The notes under the pieces are model-generated. The model did no database searches and was not told the origin of the DNA. It saw only the letters and a program-made list of their open reading frames with translations. 64,000 nt of DNA from Serripes groenlandicus (lineage: Eukaryota; Mollusca; Bivalvia; Cardiida; Cardiidae), in assembly GCA_031761405.1 (NCBI GenBank), contig JASEVX010000001.1, positions 195,813,706-195,877,705 on the forward strand. The letters are read 5' to 3'. This document shows, one piece after another, positions 12,201 to 23,480 of this stretch (positions are counted from its first letter, which is position 1; each line of letters begins with the position of its first letter). The position numbers and the translations under genes are program-made.

Positions 12201-15200
12201 ACTAAGTGATAAATAATCAAACTGACACATGGTGATAATATACACATCACATCTTGTTAGTGAAGCTTCCAATAACATTTCATTGAATTAAAGTCAGCGG
12301 GATGGCCCGCCGAAAGGACGGACAAAGCGGCAACAATATGCTCGTCCGGAATTTGGGGAGCATAATAAATTAATCCCTCTCACATAAAGACGCTTTCTGA
12401 CACCTGCAAAGCAGGCGACTTTTGAAATTTTTGTTGAAAAAGGAGCAATCTTTCCATTTGCCACATTGTTTTCAACTCTATTCAATAACTTACTTTCATT
12501 TATAAAATAAAATCTATATTTTTAAAGTTGACTGCTACAGATTTTGTTGTATGTGAGAAAGGGTTAATTTGTTGAATGCCACGTAACCCATTTTAAGAGC
12601 TTGACCTAGATTTGATGAATTGTCATGTCTCTAAAGTGCTTACAAGGTACACTGGCAACCCTATATATTGCCCACCCTTTTACCGCTGTTCTCAGTATAA
12701 CGCTGGTCTTGCTTGGCTCCCGAATTTTATTGCATGAAAAATGTGGGAATAGTTATAAATTTTTGAAACACCAAATACGATCCGAGTAAAAGATCTCCAC
12801 TCGACTATAACGTTAATCCACATGTTTGCATAACGCTTTGTTCAACAATACAGGTAAAAAAAAATCGATATCGAGCAGATGTTTGCATAACGCTTTCAAT
12901 ATTAAAACAATAGACATAAAAAATCGATATCGGGTGTAATTATTGTTTGTGCATTACGCTTATTGTGTTCAGTCACCTTGCAAACACCGATACAACTTAA
13001 ATCGACCGCGGCTGTCATGGTGTGACAAACGAACAAGCTCAATTTCAAACTTCATAATGTAACAAACAACCACAGCTGAAAATTTCGCAAAATTTTGTCT
13101 GGATGTCATCCATTTCTTTCCCATTTCTTCGATCTCTGTAGTGAATACAACTTAGGAAACCCAAAATATACATGTGACTATTCCAGACAATCGTATTTGC
13201 GATATTTTGTCTGGATGTCATCCATTTCTTTCCCATTTTTCGATCTCCGTAGTGAATACGACTTAGGAAACCCAACTATTCCAGCCAATCGTATTTGCGA
13301 TATGTAAATTAAAACTATTTAGCTCAAATGTATGCAGTAAACATCATCAATATTGGGGCCGTTAAATAGGCATGCGCACAAGACATGTATCGATTGTAAA
13401 CTTCCGCAAATATTGCAAAACTGACAGTATACTCCCAGCCACTCGGTAAATCTCGAAAGTTTACTGCAATAACCGCAAATTGTCAAAGAAATAACCCTGT
13501 AAAAGATCGACGATTAGAAATGCGTATTCTTCGGTCCAAATTGATTGATGCTTGATGCCGTTTTCAACAATTTTTCAGTCATATCACGGCAGCCAGTTCA
13601 CCTACTCATGTGTTTCCTGGGTTTCTCACACCAATACTCCACACAACTGGCTGCTTTTCCACATAGGCTGTTAGCCCATTGGTGCAAGACAAATGACGCT
13701 CGTCACAGTGAGTTTTGTCAAACGTGGGAATCAATGTTGGCCTAGCTGGGATTCATCCTCACCAACCCCTGGATTGACAGCCTTTGTCACTATCGACTGA
13801 CCTTCCGGTTCTGGAAAAGGAAGGAATTTGCTTTTCATGCAATATTTTCTGGAGGCCTTTCTCTACAGAATCAACACAAATTGTCTCTGTTTGGGAATGG
13901 ATTAAGGACTTATTGATGAACGTCATTGTTAATTCACAATTTCAATCAGTATAAAGTCTAGTCCTCGTTATAAACTGCGGAGCTCTAGATATTTGTATTA
14001 AGTATTCTAAAATATGTATATTGACCTCCAAACCCTATGTTGTAGGAACTCAAAAGAATCCCTTTACCGAGTACCCACAGCATTAGGGTTGACTTACTGA
14101 GTACCCACAGCATAGGGTTGATAGGGTTAATAATGAATATGGTTGAAGATAAGACTGCTGTCAAGTATACACACCTTGTGTCCAGTGATAATAAGCCTGG
14201 CAAGGCAGGCGACAATAGCTTTCAGCGAAATCTCCTTCTCTGTCAGCGCCATCCATAAATCTAAAAACAACCAAATCAAAGAGTTACACATGACTCGTGG
14301 ATTAACAAGAGCTGTCGGAGGACAGCGCACTCGACTATTCCACCGCTTATTTAAGTTACTGAGATAATGGACTCTAATGTAGTTGCATGCAAAACATTAA
14401 CCACAATTTCTTAGTGGGTGATAATTTGCATTATATGCGCAGCAGGATAGTGTTATTTAACATGATTATTTTCATAGGTGTGATGGTTAGAAAGGGTTGT
14501 ATAACCTTTCAATGGAATGCATCAAGTAGTTACTAAGAGTAAGATATGGACTCTTAATGTAGTTTCATGCAAACCTTTAACCATAATTTCTAAGTAAACA
14601 AGAGGGCCATGATGGCCCTTGAATCGCTCACCTGATTTTTTTTTTTTTCACTTTAGCTATATAAGCCTCGCCCCCTGGCAGCCATAGTTTCCGACCAATC
14701 AACTTGGCTTGAAGGAATCTGATAGAGGGTCACCCTAGGAACATTTCAACAAAATTATTTGAAAATCGGCCAGATACTTTTGGAGGAGAAGATTTTTTAA
14801 GTTTTCACTATAGCCATATAATGCAAAATAGCCCTGCCTACTGGCGGCCATGTTTTTTGACCAATCAACATGGCTTGAAGGAATCTGAAAGTGGGTCATC
14901 CAAGGAACATTTCTACAAAATTATTTGAAAATCGGGCCGACACTTTTGGAGAAGAAGATTTTTTAAGTTTGCACTATAGCCATATAAGGCAAAATAGCCC
15001 CGCCCCCCCTGGCGGCCATGTTTTTCGACCAATCAACATGGCTTGAAGGAATCTGATAGAGGGTCACCCAAGGAACATTTCTACAAAATCATTTGAAAAT
15101 CAGCCTGACACTTTCGGAGGAGAAGATTTTTTAAGTTTTCACTATAACCAATAAGGCAAAATAGCCCCGCCCCCCCTGGCGGCCGTGTTTTTTGACCAAT

Positions 15201-18200
15201 CAACATGGCTTAAAGGAATCTGGTAGAGGGTCATCCAAGGAACATTTCTACAAAATTATTTGAAAATCTGCCAACCAGTTTGGGAGAAGAAGAATTTTGA
15301 AGTTTTTTTCGTTTCGTTGCCATGGAAACCAGAATTCTGCACGGATCCCTAAAATTTGAAGGAATTCTGGTGAGGTCATTAAGAGGATGCTTTCTGTGAA
15401 GTTTCATCAAAATTGACCCACTGGTTACTGAGGAGAAGATGTTGAAGATTTTTTAAGTTTTCACTTTGGCCATATAAGGCAAAATAGCCCCCGCCCCCTG
15501 GCGGCCTTTTTTTCCGACCAATCAACATTGCTTGAAGGAATCTGATAGAGGGTCACCCAAGGAACATTTCTACAAAATTATTTGAAAATCGGCCTGACAC
15601 TTATGGAGGAGAAGATTTTTTAAGTTTTCATTATAGCCATAAAAGGCAAAATAGCCCCGCCCCCTGGCGGCCATGTTTTTTGACCAATCAACATGGCTTG
15701 AAGGAATCTGATAGAGGATCACCCAAGGAACATTTCTACAAAATTATTTGAAAATCAGCCTGACACTTTTGGAGGAGAAGATTTTTAAGTTTGCACTATA
15801 GCCATATAAGGCAAAATAGCCCCGCCCCCCCCTGGCGGCCATGTTTTTCGACCAATCAACGTGGCTTGAAGGAATCTGATAGAGGGTCACCCAAGGAACA
15901 TTTCTACAAAATTATTTGAAAATCGGCTTACACTTTCGGAGGAGAAGATTTTTTAAGTTTCCACTATAGCCATATAAGGCAAAATAGCCCCGCCCCCCCT
16001 GGCGGCCATGTTTTTCGACCAATCAACACGGCTTGAAGGAATCTGATAGAGGGTCATCCAAGAAACATTTCTACAAAATTATTTGAAAATCTGCCAACCA
16101 ATTCGGGAGAAGAAGAATTTTGAAGTTTTTTTCGGTTTCGTTGCCATGGAAACCAGAATTTTGCATGGATCCCAAAAATTTGAAGGAATTCTGGTGAGGT
16201 CATTGAGAGGATGCTTTCTGTGAAGTTTCATCCAAATTGACCCACTGGTTACTGAGGAGAAGAAGTTGACGCACGACGCACGACGGACGACGGACAAAAG
16301 GCGATCACAATAACTCACCTTGAGCAAAGCTCAGGTGAGCTAAAAAAGGGCAACAATTTGCACCATATACAGGATAGAGTTATCTTAATTGGTTGCGTTT
16401 ATAGTTGTGCAATTGGGAAAGGTTGTATAAAGTTTCAATACAATTTTTCAAGTTGTAACTGAGATTACACTCTAAATGTAGTTGCAAAACTTTAACCAGA
16501 ATTTCTAAGTCCAAAAAGGTCCATAACCTGCATAAAATGCTGGATAGAGTAATCATACTTGATTGTTTACATAGATGTGATGGTTGGTAAGGGCTGTATA
16601 AAGTTTCAATGCAATGCATCAAGTAGTTACTAAAAGATGGTCTCTTTATGTAGTTGCATGCAAAACTTTAACCAGAATTTATAAGTCCAAAAAGGCCATA
16701 ACTTGCATAAAATGCAGGATAGAGTTATCATACTTCCAATGCAATGCATCAAGTATTTACTGAGACGTGGACTCTTAATTTAGTTGCACCCAAAACTTTA
16801 AGCAGAATTTCTATGTAAACAAGATGTGTTTGTGAAACACTGATGCCCCCCAATGGCAACATCTAGGTCAAAGGTCAAGGTCGCAAGGTATACACATGTG
16901 AAATATGGTAGCATTAGCTGTTATTGTTCAAAAGTAGTGGGGAAGGTTAAAAAAAAATTGAGAATGGCAACATCTAGGTCAAAGGTAAAGGTCGCAAGGT
17001 CAAAAATGTTGGTACTGACAGAAAGGTCATGTCACAAGGAATACACATGTGAAATATGGTAGCCGTATCTGTTATGGTTCAAAAGTAATGGCCAAGGTTA
17101 AAGTTTTTTTCAAGAATGGTAACATCTAGGTCAAAGGTCAAGGTCGCAAGGTCAAAAATGTTGGTACTGACATGTGAAATATGGTAGCCATACCTGTTAT
17201 GGTTCAAAAGTAATGGCCAAGATTAAAGTTTTTTTCGAGAATGGCAACATCTAGGTCAAGGTCAAGGTCGCAAGGTACTGACAGAAAGGTCATGTCACAA
17301 GGAATACACATGTGAAATATGGTAGCCATACCTGTTATGGTTCAAAAGAAATGGCCAAGGTTAAAGTTTTTTTCGAGAATGGCAACATCTAGGTCAAGGT
17401 CAAGGTCGCAAGGTGAAAAATGTTGGTACTGACAGAAAGGTCATGTCACAAGGAATACACATGTGAAATATGGTAGCCGTATCTGTTATGGTTCAAAAGT
17501 AATGGCCAAGATTAAAGTTTTTTTCGAGAATGGCAACATCTAGGTCAAAGGTCAAGGTCGCAAGGTCAAAAATGTTGGTACTGACAGAAAGGTCATGTCA
17601 CAAGGAATACACATGTGAAATATGGTAGCCGTACCTGTTATGGTTCAAAAGAAATGGCCAAGGTTAAAGGTTTTTTTTAGTATGGCAACATCTAGGTCAA
17701 AGGTCAAGGTCGCAAGGTCAAAAATGTTGGTACTGACAGAAAGGTCATGTCACAAGGAATACACATGTGAAATATGGTAGCCGTATCTGTTATGGTTCAA
17801 AAGTAATGGCCAAGGTTAAAGTTTTTTTCGAGAATGGCAACCTCTAGGTCAAAGGTCAAGGTCGCAAGGTCAAAAATGTTGGTACTGACAGAAAGGTCAT
17901 GTCACAAGGAATACACATGTGAAATATGGTAGCCGTACCTGTTATGGTTCAAAAGTAATGGCCAAGGTTAAAGTTTTTTTTGTGCAGACAGACAGACCAA
18001 CAGACAGACAGACCAACAGACAGGCCAAAAACTATATGCCCCCCGAATCGGAGATTCCGTGGGGGCATAAAAAAGGGCCATAACTTGCATAAAATGCAGA
18101 ATAGACTTATCATACTTGATAATCTACACAGGTGTAATAGTTGGGTAGGGTTGTAGAAAGTTTCAATGCAATGCATCAAGTAAATACTGAGATATAGACT

Positions 18201-21200
18201 CTTAATTTAGTTGCACGCAAAACTTTAACCAGAATTTCTAAGTAAAAAAAGTGCCATAACTTGCATAAAATGCAGGATAGAGTTATCTAACTTGATAATC
18301 TACATAGGTGTGATAGTTGGGTAGTGTTGTATAAAAGTTCAATGCAATGCATCAAGTATATACTGAGATATGGACTCTTAATTTAGTTGCACGCAAAACT
18401 TTAACCAAAATTTCTAAGTAAATAAAGGGCCATAACTTGCATAAAATGCAGGATAGAGTTATCTTACTTGATAATCTACACAGGTGTGATAGTTGGGTAG
18501 GGTTGTAAAAAGTTTCAATGCAATGCATCAAGTAAATACTGAGATATGGACTCTTAATTTAGTTGCACGCAAAACTTTAACCAAAATTTCTAAGTAAATA
18601 AAGGGCCATAACTTGCATAAAATGCAGGATAGAGTTATCTTACTTGATAATCTACACAGGTGTGATAGTTGGGTAGGGTTGTAAAAAGTTTCAATGCAAT
18701 GCATCAAGTAAATACTGAGATATGGACTCTTAATTTAGTTGCACGCAAAACTTTAACCAGAATTTCTAAGTAAAAAAGGGCCATAACTTGCATAAAATGC
18801 AGGACAGAGTTATCTAACTTGATAATCTACATTGGTGTGATAGTTTGGTAGGGTTGTAGAAAGTTTCAATGCAATACATGTAGTATTCAAGAACTTGCAT
18901 GCAAAACCTTAACCAAAGTGTGACGTGGACGCCGACGCCAGGGCGAGTAGTATAGCTCTCATATTCTTCGAATAGTCGAGCTAAAAATGATGGGTCAATT
19001 GCTGAGCATTGCAGTGGGCTTTTTTCTGTTTGAGGGGAATGGCACCGGGCCTTTCAGAAGGGCAAAATTCAGGTTGTAGGAGGCAAAAATGGGGAAAATA
19101 AAAAAATATATATATTAATAGCTACATGTATTATTGAAAAAGAACACTAATTCCCAGTCCAATATCATTTCTCAATGCACAATTGCAAATATTTTCTTTC
19201 TTCATTTTGCTTGAGTTTCTTTTGAGAGGAAATACAACCCCAAACAAGAGCTGTCGGAGGACAGCATGCTTGACTATTCCACCGCTTATTTGATTTCTGA
19301 ATAATGGACTCTAATGTAATTGCATGCTAAACATTAACCACAATGTCTTAAAGGGTGATAATTTGCTTTATATGCAGGATCGAGTTATTTAACTTGATTA
19401 TTTTCATAGGTGCCAGGGGTGGCAAAATCCATTGTCTGTATTGCCCAGCTTGTCCCACAGCCTGTGCGGACAAGTGAAATTTTGAAGGGATCTACTATAT
19501 TTAATTATATAGTAAATCCCTACAAAATTTCACTTGTCCGCACTATATAGTAAATGACTAAATCCCTACAAAATTTCACTTGTCCGCACAGGCTCTGGGA
19601 CTATTATATATTATATTATTATAACTATCATATGTTATAGCATTTTGAAAAAAACGGACAAGTAAGTCACCTCCCCCCCACTTCTATTTTCTCCTCGGAT
19701 TTACTGATTCACAAAAAATTACCCGATCTCTTCCAATCTGCAGAAATCCATGGGAAAAATCACACCCCTGTAATCATTCACCCTTCTAATTTGTAGCAAA
19801 TTTTGATGCATCTGCAGCAGACGACTTATCAAAACATTGTGTTGCTAATAATGAGAAATTTCTCCTACTATCGTAAATAATTTTAATTTCGGATAATTTT
19901 TCGCATAATTTTGCCTAAGTGTATTCAAAGTCAAAGTTAACTTATTCCCATATACACAAAATCTGCAGCAGGTAACTTTGAAACCATATCTATAGGCAAA
20001 AACGTGAACATTTACTATAAATAAGAGTTTAATTATTAACTAGAATTCAATTGAAAACATTGTGGCAAACAGAGCAATTTCTATTTTTCCACTGTGTGTT
20101 CAAAAATCATTTGCTGCCGAGGCATCAGAAAGTGTATGTATATCGGAAAGGTTTAAATTCACCTTTATCTTTGTTCCCTGCATTCCATTGTGCAAGTTCT
20201 GCTCTAAGAGTCTGTAAAATTTGTGTAAGTTCTCTGTCATTTTGGTCCATTGAGACATCATCTGTTAAATCTACTTCTGTGAAATCAGAGTCCCAAACAC
20301 CTTTCACCCAGTCTGTAAAAGAAATAAACATAATATAATTATAATAATAAATTAACTTTTTAATAAAACTTTTTCCACATATATATATATCAAAACGGGC
20401 AATTTCTCCTTTTGCAACAATATTTTCCACTTTAAGTCATAGGTTATCCATTTCATTATAGAGATTTTGTATTTTTTAACAAAATATGTTCAAAGTCGTC
20501 TGCTGCAGAATTGTTGTATGAGGGAAAGGGTTAACCCTTTGCCTGATATAGACGCCTTCTGACGCCTCTGCAGCAGACAGCTTTTTGAAAACATTGTGAC
20601 AAAAGAAGAAATTGCTCAAAACGAGCAATTTCTCCTTTTTCGACAATGTTTTCCACTTTTAGTCATTTGTTATCCATTCAATTATAGAGATTTTCCATTT
20701 GTTGTCAAAATATGTTCAAAGTCGTCTGCTGCAGAATTGTTGTATGAGGGAAAGGGTTAATGCTTCTGCAGCGGACAACTATTTGAAAACTGGGCAATTC
20801 CTCCATTTGCCACAATGTTAACAACTAAATAAGATAATACTTTTATTTGTGGAGATTTTTTAAATTTTAACATAAAATTTATTACGTACAATGCGTTTTA
20901 AGAAATATATAAACAGTCCTTGAGTTTGAGAATTGATACGGTTCGAAAACTACAATGATTTCAATTGCCAATGCAAGATTTAACATTTACACATTTCAAA
21001 GCAGAGCTACAAGGAAATTTGTTTAGATGAATTATTTATAAGGGGAAGAAATATTAATCTATTTAGGCATGTAAAATAACATTTTCGTGAAACAAAAGAC
21101 ACCAAATGATAAAGGTCAAATTACGCTAAATACATCAGTGGGCCAGGTTGATCTACAGCAGTCCCAAAAAAAAAACTTTGTTTGCCTAGAAATGGTTGTA

Positions 21201-22315
21201 CATCTGGCCCAGACTGCATTGGATATGTGACAATGGGTGTAAATTGTTTGTAAATTATATGTAGAGGATGAACTGGAACTGTTTGATTTGATCATTTTAG
21301 GTAGTTTGACCTTGTGTGAAAGTGAAAGTAGGGGATGTGGAAACCCAGTTTCAGCCTAGCTGGATTGTGGTAAAAGGGAAGGTCCCCATCTTCACAGAGC
21401 GAGTTCTTTCTTGCATAATGCATGACCCCCCCCCCCCCATTTTCTTTGGATTATTTTAAAAGTAAGAGGTATCTCTTTTCAATAATATATGGTTTTCTAC
21501 CTGGGAAACGCTTAGAAAGTTTTGAGAGAAGGAAAAATGCTGATAAGAATGATCCCATTCTCTGACAACATTTTCTGTTCTATCGGATCCCCAATTCAAG
21601 CTTTTTACACACCAAAACTTTCCATGATGTATAGTAAATCTCCATAAATGAAACAAGTTGAAAAAACATTGTGACAGAAGAAGAAATTAATCAGTGTGTA
21701 ATAATGTCAATGTGTCTACATTTTGGAAAGGACTGACTGAATGTGATGAATAATTCTACTATGTGCAGAAGATGACTCAACAAATCTAGGCAAAAGTATG
21801 CTAAGTGGCTAAAAATGAAAGTATGATTTAAGGAAAAGTTGAGTTGAAAACAACGTTGCAATAAGAAAGAGTTCTCCTTTCGTCAAAATGCTTTCAACTT
21901 CAAGATATGTAAGCTGCAAATCTGCAAGATTGAAACACATTTAAGATCAATTTATCTGAATCTATAGATATTATCATTATTTAAACATGATTGAATATCA
22001 TTTACTGTTTTTCCCTTTCAAACCATAATATTTACATCACTTAAGTTAAGATTTGGTCTCAATATTCCTGAATTTGTGACAAATGTGTGATGTTATCAAC
22101 ATTTGGTACGAAACTTTACTGGTGCGAAAAACGACAACAAATAAACAAATTCAAAATTAAAGCAATTGAAGTTAGAAGTTCCTGATTGAAGTAATGAAAT
22201 GAATAAACTATAGTATTAATTTTTTGCCGTTGACATTAAATTTTTTCCCCTCGTTACCGTCTTTCAATTCCCCAAGACGTAAAGAACTGAGAACGTCAAA
22301 TATTTGCTCAGCCAT
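6099..22315 (-). CDS. NCAPD3: Condensin-2 complex subunit D3, N-terminal part (7 exons, gene continues left of base 1)
   Basis: NCAPD3 is the large HEAT-repeat subunit of condensin II, the nuclear complex that begins mitotic chromosome compaction. Seven minus-strand exons join in phase with GT-AG borders: 22258-22315, 20163-20312, 14175-14260, 11457-11610, 7954-8063, 6946-7071 and 6099-6226. Together they encode 270 codons plus 2 nt. The family call rests on ordered similarity to vertebrate NCAPD3: a W-V-x-x-V-W-x-x-D-F-T-E segment near residue 25, LVPGSVAFKVFHPELYEK near residue 122, then a Lys/Arg-rich stretch, an acidic stretch, and a helical segment LLESFSLRQS near residue 234. Vertebrate proteins are about 1500 residues, so only the N-terminal fifth is here. 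The next exon was not found between 1 and 6098. It lies head-to-head with GCAT. Identification is from remembered family sequence and was not searched. Confidence 0.88.
6490..6722 (-). mobile_element. SINE with bivalve-type 3' domain
   Basis: On the minus strand it reads a tRNA-like GGTTATGGGATCTATCC, then the shared domain GGTAAGCATTACCACTGACC, TGGTGTCAGGATGAATTGG and ACCCAGGAAAACCCATGATA. The same domain recurs near 13550, 24700, 29400, 30500, 36550, 41150 and 59400. Confidence 0.65.
6946..7071 (-). CDS. NCAPD3: NCAPD3 exon 6 (acidic segment)
   Basis: 42 codons, phase 0 at both ends, residues 187-228. An acidic linker (DDTVLPASQDSDEG, then NDEDDEAKE) is followed by MTPQDINIIRTNLRALLV, the start of the next helical repeat. 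The basic-acidic-helical order matches the family. The donor is GTG|GTCAGT. Confidence 0.85.
7954..8063 (-). CDS. NCAPD3: NCAPD3 exon 5 (basic segment)
   Basis: It encodes residues 150-186, TSAGNKRKKSSSPV and on to KRKTKRRNKDKRGSTGE. The two basic clusters (NKRKK and KRKTKRR) resemble a bipartite nuclear localisation signal, and a basic stretch occupies the same place in the vertebrate protein. Borders are ATTTACAG and GAG|GTCAGT. Confidence 0.85.
8532..9440 (-). mobile_element. Tandem-core element, type C1
   Basis: The left end has a hairpin (TTGTCAGAGGACAA) then TAGCTCGCCTAT. The right end has the inverted match ATAGGCGAGCTA at 9428-9439. The core is about four units of about 180 bp (GTGTGTGAAGTTTCAAAGCA, GGCCTTGCACGCAAAGG). 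GCGGACGGGG precedes the right end. It lies in NCAPD3 intron 4. Confidence 0.72.
9469..10304 (-). mobile_element. Tandem-core element, type D
   Basis: The left end is ACAAGATGTGTTTGTGAAAC, whose GTGTTTGTGAAACAC forms a hairpin, then GATGCCCCCGAAT. The right end is the inverted GATTCCGGAGGCAT after a CAGACAGACAGACAGG run. The core is about five units of 125-175 bp (GGTACTGACAGAAAGGTCAT, GGAATACACATGTGAAATA). Confidence 0.72.
10306..11220 (-). mobile_element. Tandem-core element, diverged type A
   Basis: Units share AAGGAACATTTCTACCAAAT and TTTCTGATGCCGCAGCAACC. The right end has GACAGACGTCGACGGACAG. The left flank (TAGCAAATATTTAACTGC) matches the plus-oriented copy near 45100 in inverse orientation. 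The terminal hairpin is not intact here. Confidence 0.55.
11457..11610 (-). CDS. NCAPD3: NCAPD3 exon 4
   Basis: The acceptor is TTTTCCAG and the donor G|GTAAGA. It encodes residues 99-149, with LVPGSVAFKVFHPELYEKS, the most recognisable condensin-2 D3 block in the window. A decayed partial copy of this exon with its acceptor lies 300-400 bp upstream, in intron 3. Confidence 0.92.
11905..12016 (-). pseudogene. Decayed duplicate of NCAPD3 exon 4
   Basis: On the minus strand an acceptor-like TTTCTCCAG is followed by ACATCAGTTAGTGTAGGAAA and GGATGTGTTGCTGCCCAAGT, matching exon 4 (AATTCAGTAAGTGTAGATAA and GGATGTGTTGGGGCCCAAGT). A one-base length change shifts the frame and a stop follows. Similarity fades after CTGCCTTCAA. 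Intron sequence downstream of the copy is also duplicated (compare 11812-11870 with 12555-12615). Confidence 0.75.
12370..12566. mobile_element. TTAA-ended inverted-repeat element, diverged copy
   Basis: It begins TTAATCCCTCTCACATA and ends TATGTGAGAAAGGGTTAA, with the internal GACGCTTTCTGACACC and GTTTTCAACTCTATTCAATA blocks typical of the family. Confidence 0.7.
12640..13310. repeat. Short tandem duplications in NCAPD3 intron 3
   Basis: CATGTTTGCATAACGCTTTG and AAAATCGATATCG recur two or three times at about 12815-12965. A unit of about 110 bp (TTTTGTCTGGATGTCATCCA, GTGAATACGACTTAGG) occurs twice at about 13090-13300. No coding sense was found. Confidence 0.6.
13548..13803 (-). mobile_element. 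SINE with bivalve-type 3' domain
   Basis: The minus-strand reading has GGTTGGTGAGGATGAATCCC (B-box side), then GTCATTTGTCTTGCACCAAT and CCAGTTGTGTGGAGTATTGG, ending in GTGATATGACTG. It is a related but distinct subfamily of the SINE at 6490. Confidence 0.55.
14175..14260 (-). CDS. NCAPD3: NCAPD3 exon 3
   Basis: It begins after a TTTTTAG acceptor and ends CACAAG|GTGTGT. It encodes a split Asp, then LWMALTEKEISLKAIVACLA and on to ITGHK (residues 70-98). The spacing of helices agrees with the family between the exon-2 segment and the VPGSVA segment. A large minus-oriented element starts only about 44 bp upstream of the acceptor. Confidence 0.85.
14590..16346 (-). mobile_element. Tandem-core element, type A, full length
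   Basis: The left end is the hairpin AGGGCCATGATGGCCCT then CGCTCACCTGA. The right end is GACGGACGACGGACAAAAGG then GCTCAGGTGAGCTAAAAA. About nine core units of about 175 bp each hold CCCCGCCCCCTGGCGGCCAT, ACCAATCAACATGGCTTGAA and AAGGAACATTTCTACAAAAT. It is inserted in the type C element. Confidence 0.8.
16816..18072 (-). mobile_element. Tandem-core element, type D, full length
   Basis: The left end is ACAAGATGTGTTTGTGAAAC then TGATGCCCCCCAAT. The right end is a CAGACAGACAGACCAACAG run, then ATGCCCCCCGAATCGG and GTGGGGGCATAAAAAA. The core is about eight units of about 150 bp. It is inserted in the type C element. Confidence 0.78.
19243..19412 (-). mobile_element. Type C tandem-core element, hairpin end only
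   Basis: CAAGAGCTGTCGGAGGACAG then TTGACTATTCCACCGC matches the hairpin end of the element at 14304. It breaks off at about 19412. Confidence 0.65.
19453..19604. repeat. Foldback repeat with three related arms
   Basis: CCTGTGCGGACAAGTGAAAT (19460s) is mirrored twice by ATTTCACTTGTCCGCAC (about 19525-19545 and 19570-19590), separated by TATATAGTAAAT. It would form a stem of about 35 bp. No coding sequence. Confidence 0.6.
20163..20312 (-). CDS. NCAPD3: NCAPD3 exon 2
   Basis: The acceptor TTTTACAG precedes the exon and the donor is G|GTGAAT. It encodes residues 20-69, including WVKGVWDSDFTEVDLTDD, which matches the conserved N-terminal segment of condensin-2 D3, followed by a helical run ending in NAGNKDK. 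Length is 150 nt, with phase 1 at both ends. Confidence 0.88.
20391..20534. mobile_element. TTAA-ended element, right half
   Basis: It carries GGGCAATTTCTCCTTTTGCA through GTCGTCTGCTGCAGAATTGT and TATGAGGGAAAGGGTTAA. The left half is missing, and it shares its terminal TTAA with the full copy that follows. Confidence 0.75.
20531..20760. mobile_element. TTAA-ended inverted-repeat element, full copy
   Basis: 230 bp from TTAACCCTTTGCCTGATATA to TATGAGGGAAAGGGTTAA. The internal stem is GAAATTGCTC-AAAAC-GAGCAATTTC. It lies in NCAPD3 intron 1. Confidence 0.85.
22258..22315 (-). CDS. NCAPD3: NCAPD3 exon 1 (start codon)
   Basis: The ATG is at 22315-22313 and the exon encodes MAEQIFDVLSSLRLGELKD plus one base of the next codon. 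The donor reads G|GTAACG. This start is chosen because it is the only ATG in frame with exon 2 across a good donor, and because it sits just downstream of an E2F-type site. The 5' UTR extent is unknown. Confidence 0.8.
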
Positions 22316-22322
22316 TTTTATC

Positions 22323-22331
22323 TTTCGCGCC
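22323..22331. promoter_or_regulatory. E2F-type site just upstream of the NCAPD3 start codon
   Basis: The plus strand reads TTTCGCGCC, an exact match to the E2F consensus TTTSSCGC, 8 bp from the NCAPD3 ATG. E2F/DREAM control is known for cell-cycle genes such as condensin subunits. The match is seen; its function is inferred. Confidence 0.5.
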
Positions 22332-23379
22332 TTTCTGTACCGTTAAGGAACGGATACTTTGGTTTGGAGGCGGTCAATTATAGAAAACTTGAAATTGAGC
22401 AGCGTAGGATTATCCCATTAAAATGATAATGCATTTCCAATTTGAAAAAAAAGAATAGCAAATTGAGGACCAGGCAAATATGTTGTACTTGCCAGGTCTG
22501 TGTCATTGACCTTGATTTTATGGAATTTTGTCAAGGTCATTACACTGTCTCTGGTCATAAGTTTTTTCTCTGTTTCAAGTATGAGCACTGCAGGGACTAC
22601 TAATACGTCAGTCCCTGGTGTGAGTTATGGACATACTAATCAGTGTCAATTGTTCCCCATTATAAGAAAAGAAAACAAAGAATGAGTATGAAACGATTTG
22701 AAAACATTCACTCAAATTAAAAGTATATAAGTATATTTATGAAATACAATTAAAAAATATATATGAACAATTTCTCCTTTTTGCCACAAATATTCTCAAA
22801 AAGCGACTGCTGCAGATGCATCAAAGTTTGTCTGTAAGTGAAAGAAGGTAAAATAAAATGAGTAAATAAGACTTGTAGGCATGGCCAATAGTTTAGTCCT
22901 TATTAGAGCGAGATTTTAGATTGAACCCGCTCCAACATATAACAAATCTGCAACAGACGACTTTGAACACCTGTCAAAAAAAGTGTAATTATTGAATAGA
23001 GTTGAAATCTTTCTGGCAATGTGAAATTGCTCATAATGATGAACTATTTCATCGTTTGCCACAATGTTTTCAAAAGTCGCCTACTGTATAATATTATGCG
23101 TCAAAATGCAGCTATAAGGTGGAAAGGATTAAGGTGTTGTGTATGACATGGCATCCTTTCTATCAAGCAAGACTAACCAGTACACCAGTGCTCCAAATAA
23201 GGGGCATATTATAAGTTCAGAACAATTTGGAAGGTTTAACCCTTTCCCACATACAACAAATCTGCAGCAGACAACTTTGAAAACATGGTGACACAAACCT
23301 AAAATATCTTCATAAAAGATAGCTTAATTGTTAAATAAAGTAGAAAACATTGTAGCCAAAGGAGAAATTGCTCATCATT

Positions 23380-23480
23380 TTGACACCAGTCGTATTTCTT
23401 AACCAGCAGCCATAACTGCCCGGCCAAGTATCGAACCCGCACCCGACCGAGGCAGGTCCCAGGAGGCGAGACCGGGGCAA
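23380..23480 (-). mobile_element. SINE fragment with B box
   Basis: The minus strand reads GGTCGGGTGCGGGTTCGATA then CTTGGCCGGGCAGTTATGG. GGTTCGATAC fits a Pol III B box. It is flanked by TTAA-family fragments. Confidence 0.5.

Larger units (their letters stand above)
14304..18986 (-). mobile_element. Tandem-core element, type C, carrying two nested elements
   Basis: The left end is AACAAGAGCTGTCGGAGGAC with the hairpin GCTGTC/GACAGC, then CTCGACTATTC. The right end has the inverted GAATAGTCGAGCTAAAAA (18970-18986) after GTGGACGCCGACGCC. Core units of about 155 bp (GGGCCATAACTTGCATAAAA, GTTTCAATGCAATGCATCAA) occupy 14340-14590, 16350-16815 and 18073-18900. Type A (14590-16346) and type D (16816-18072) elements sit inside. 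It lies in NCAPD3 intron 2. Confidence 0.75.

Noticed and set aside
16853..17062. Open frame with repeated ATSRSKVKVAR
   Set aside because: It is the translation of type D core units.
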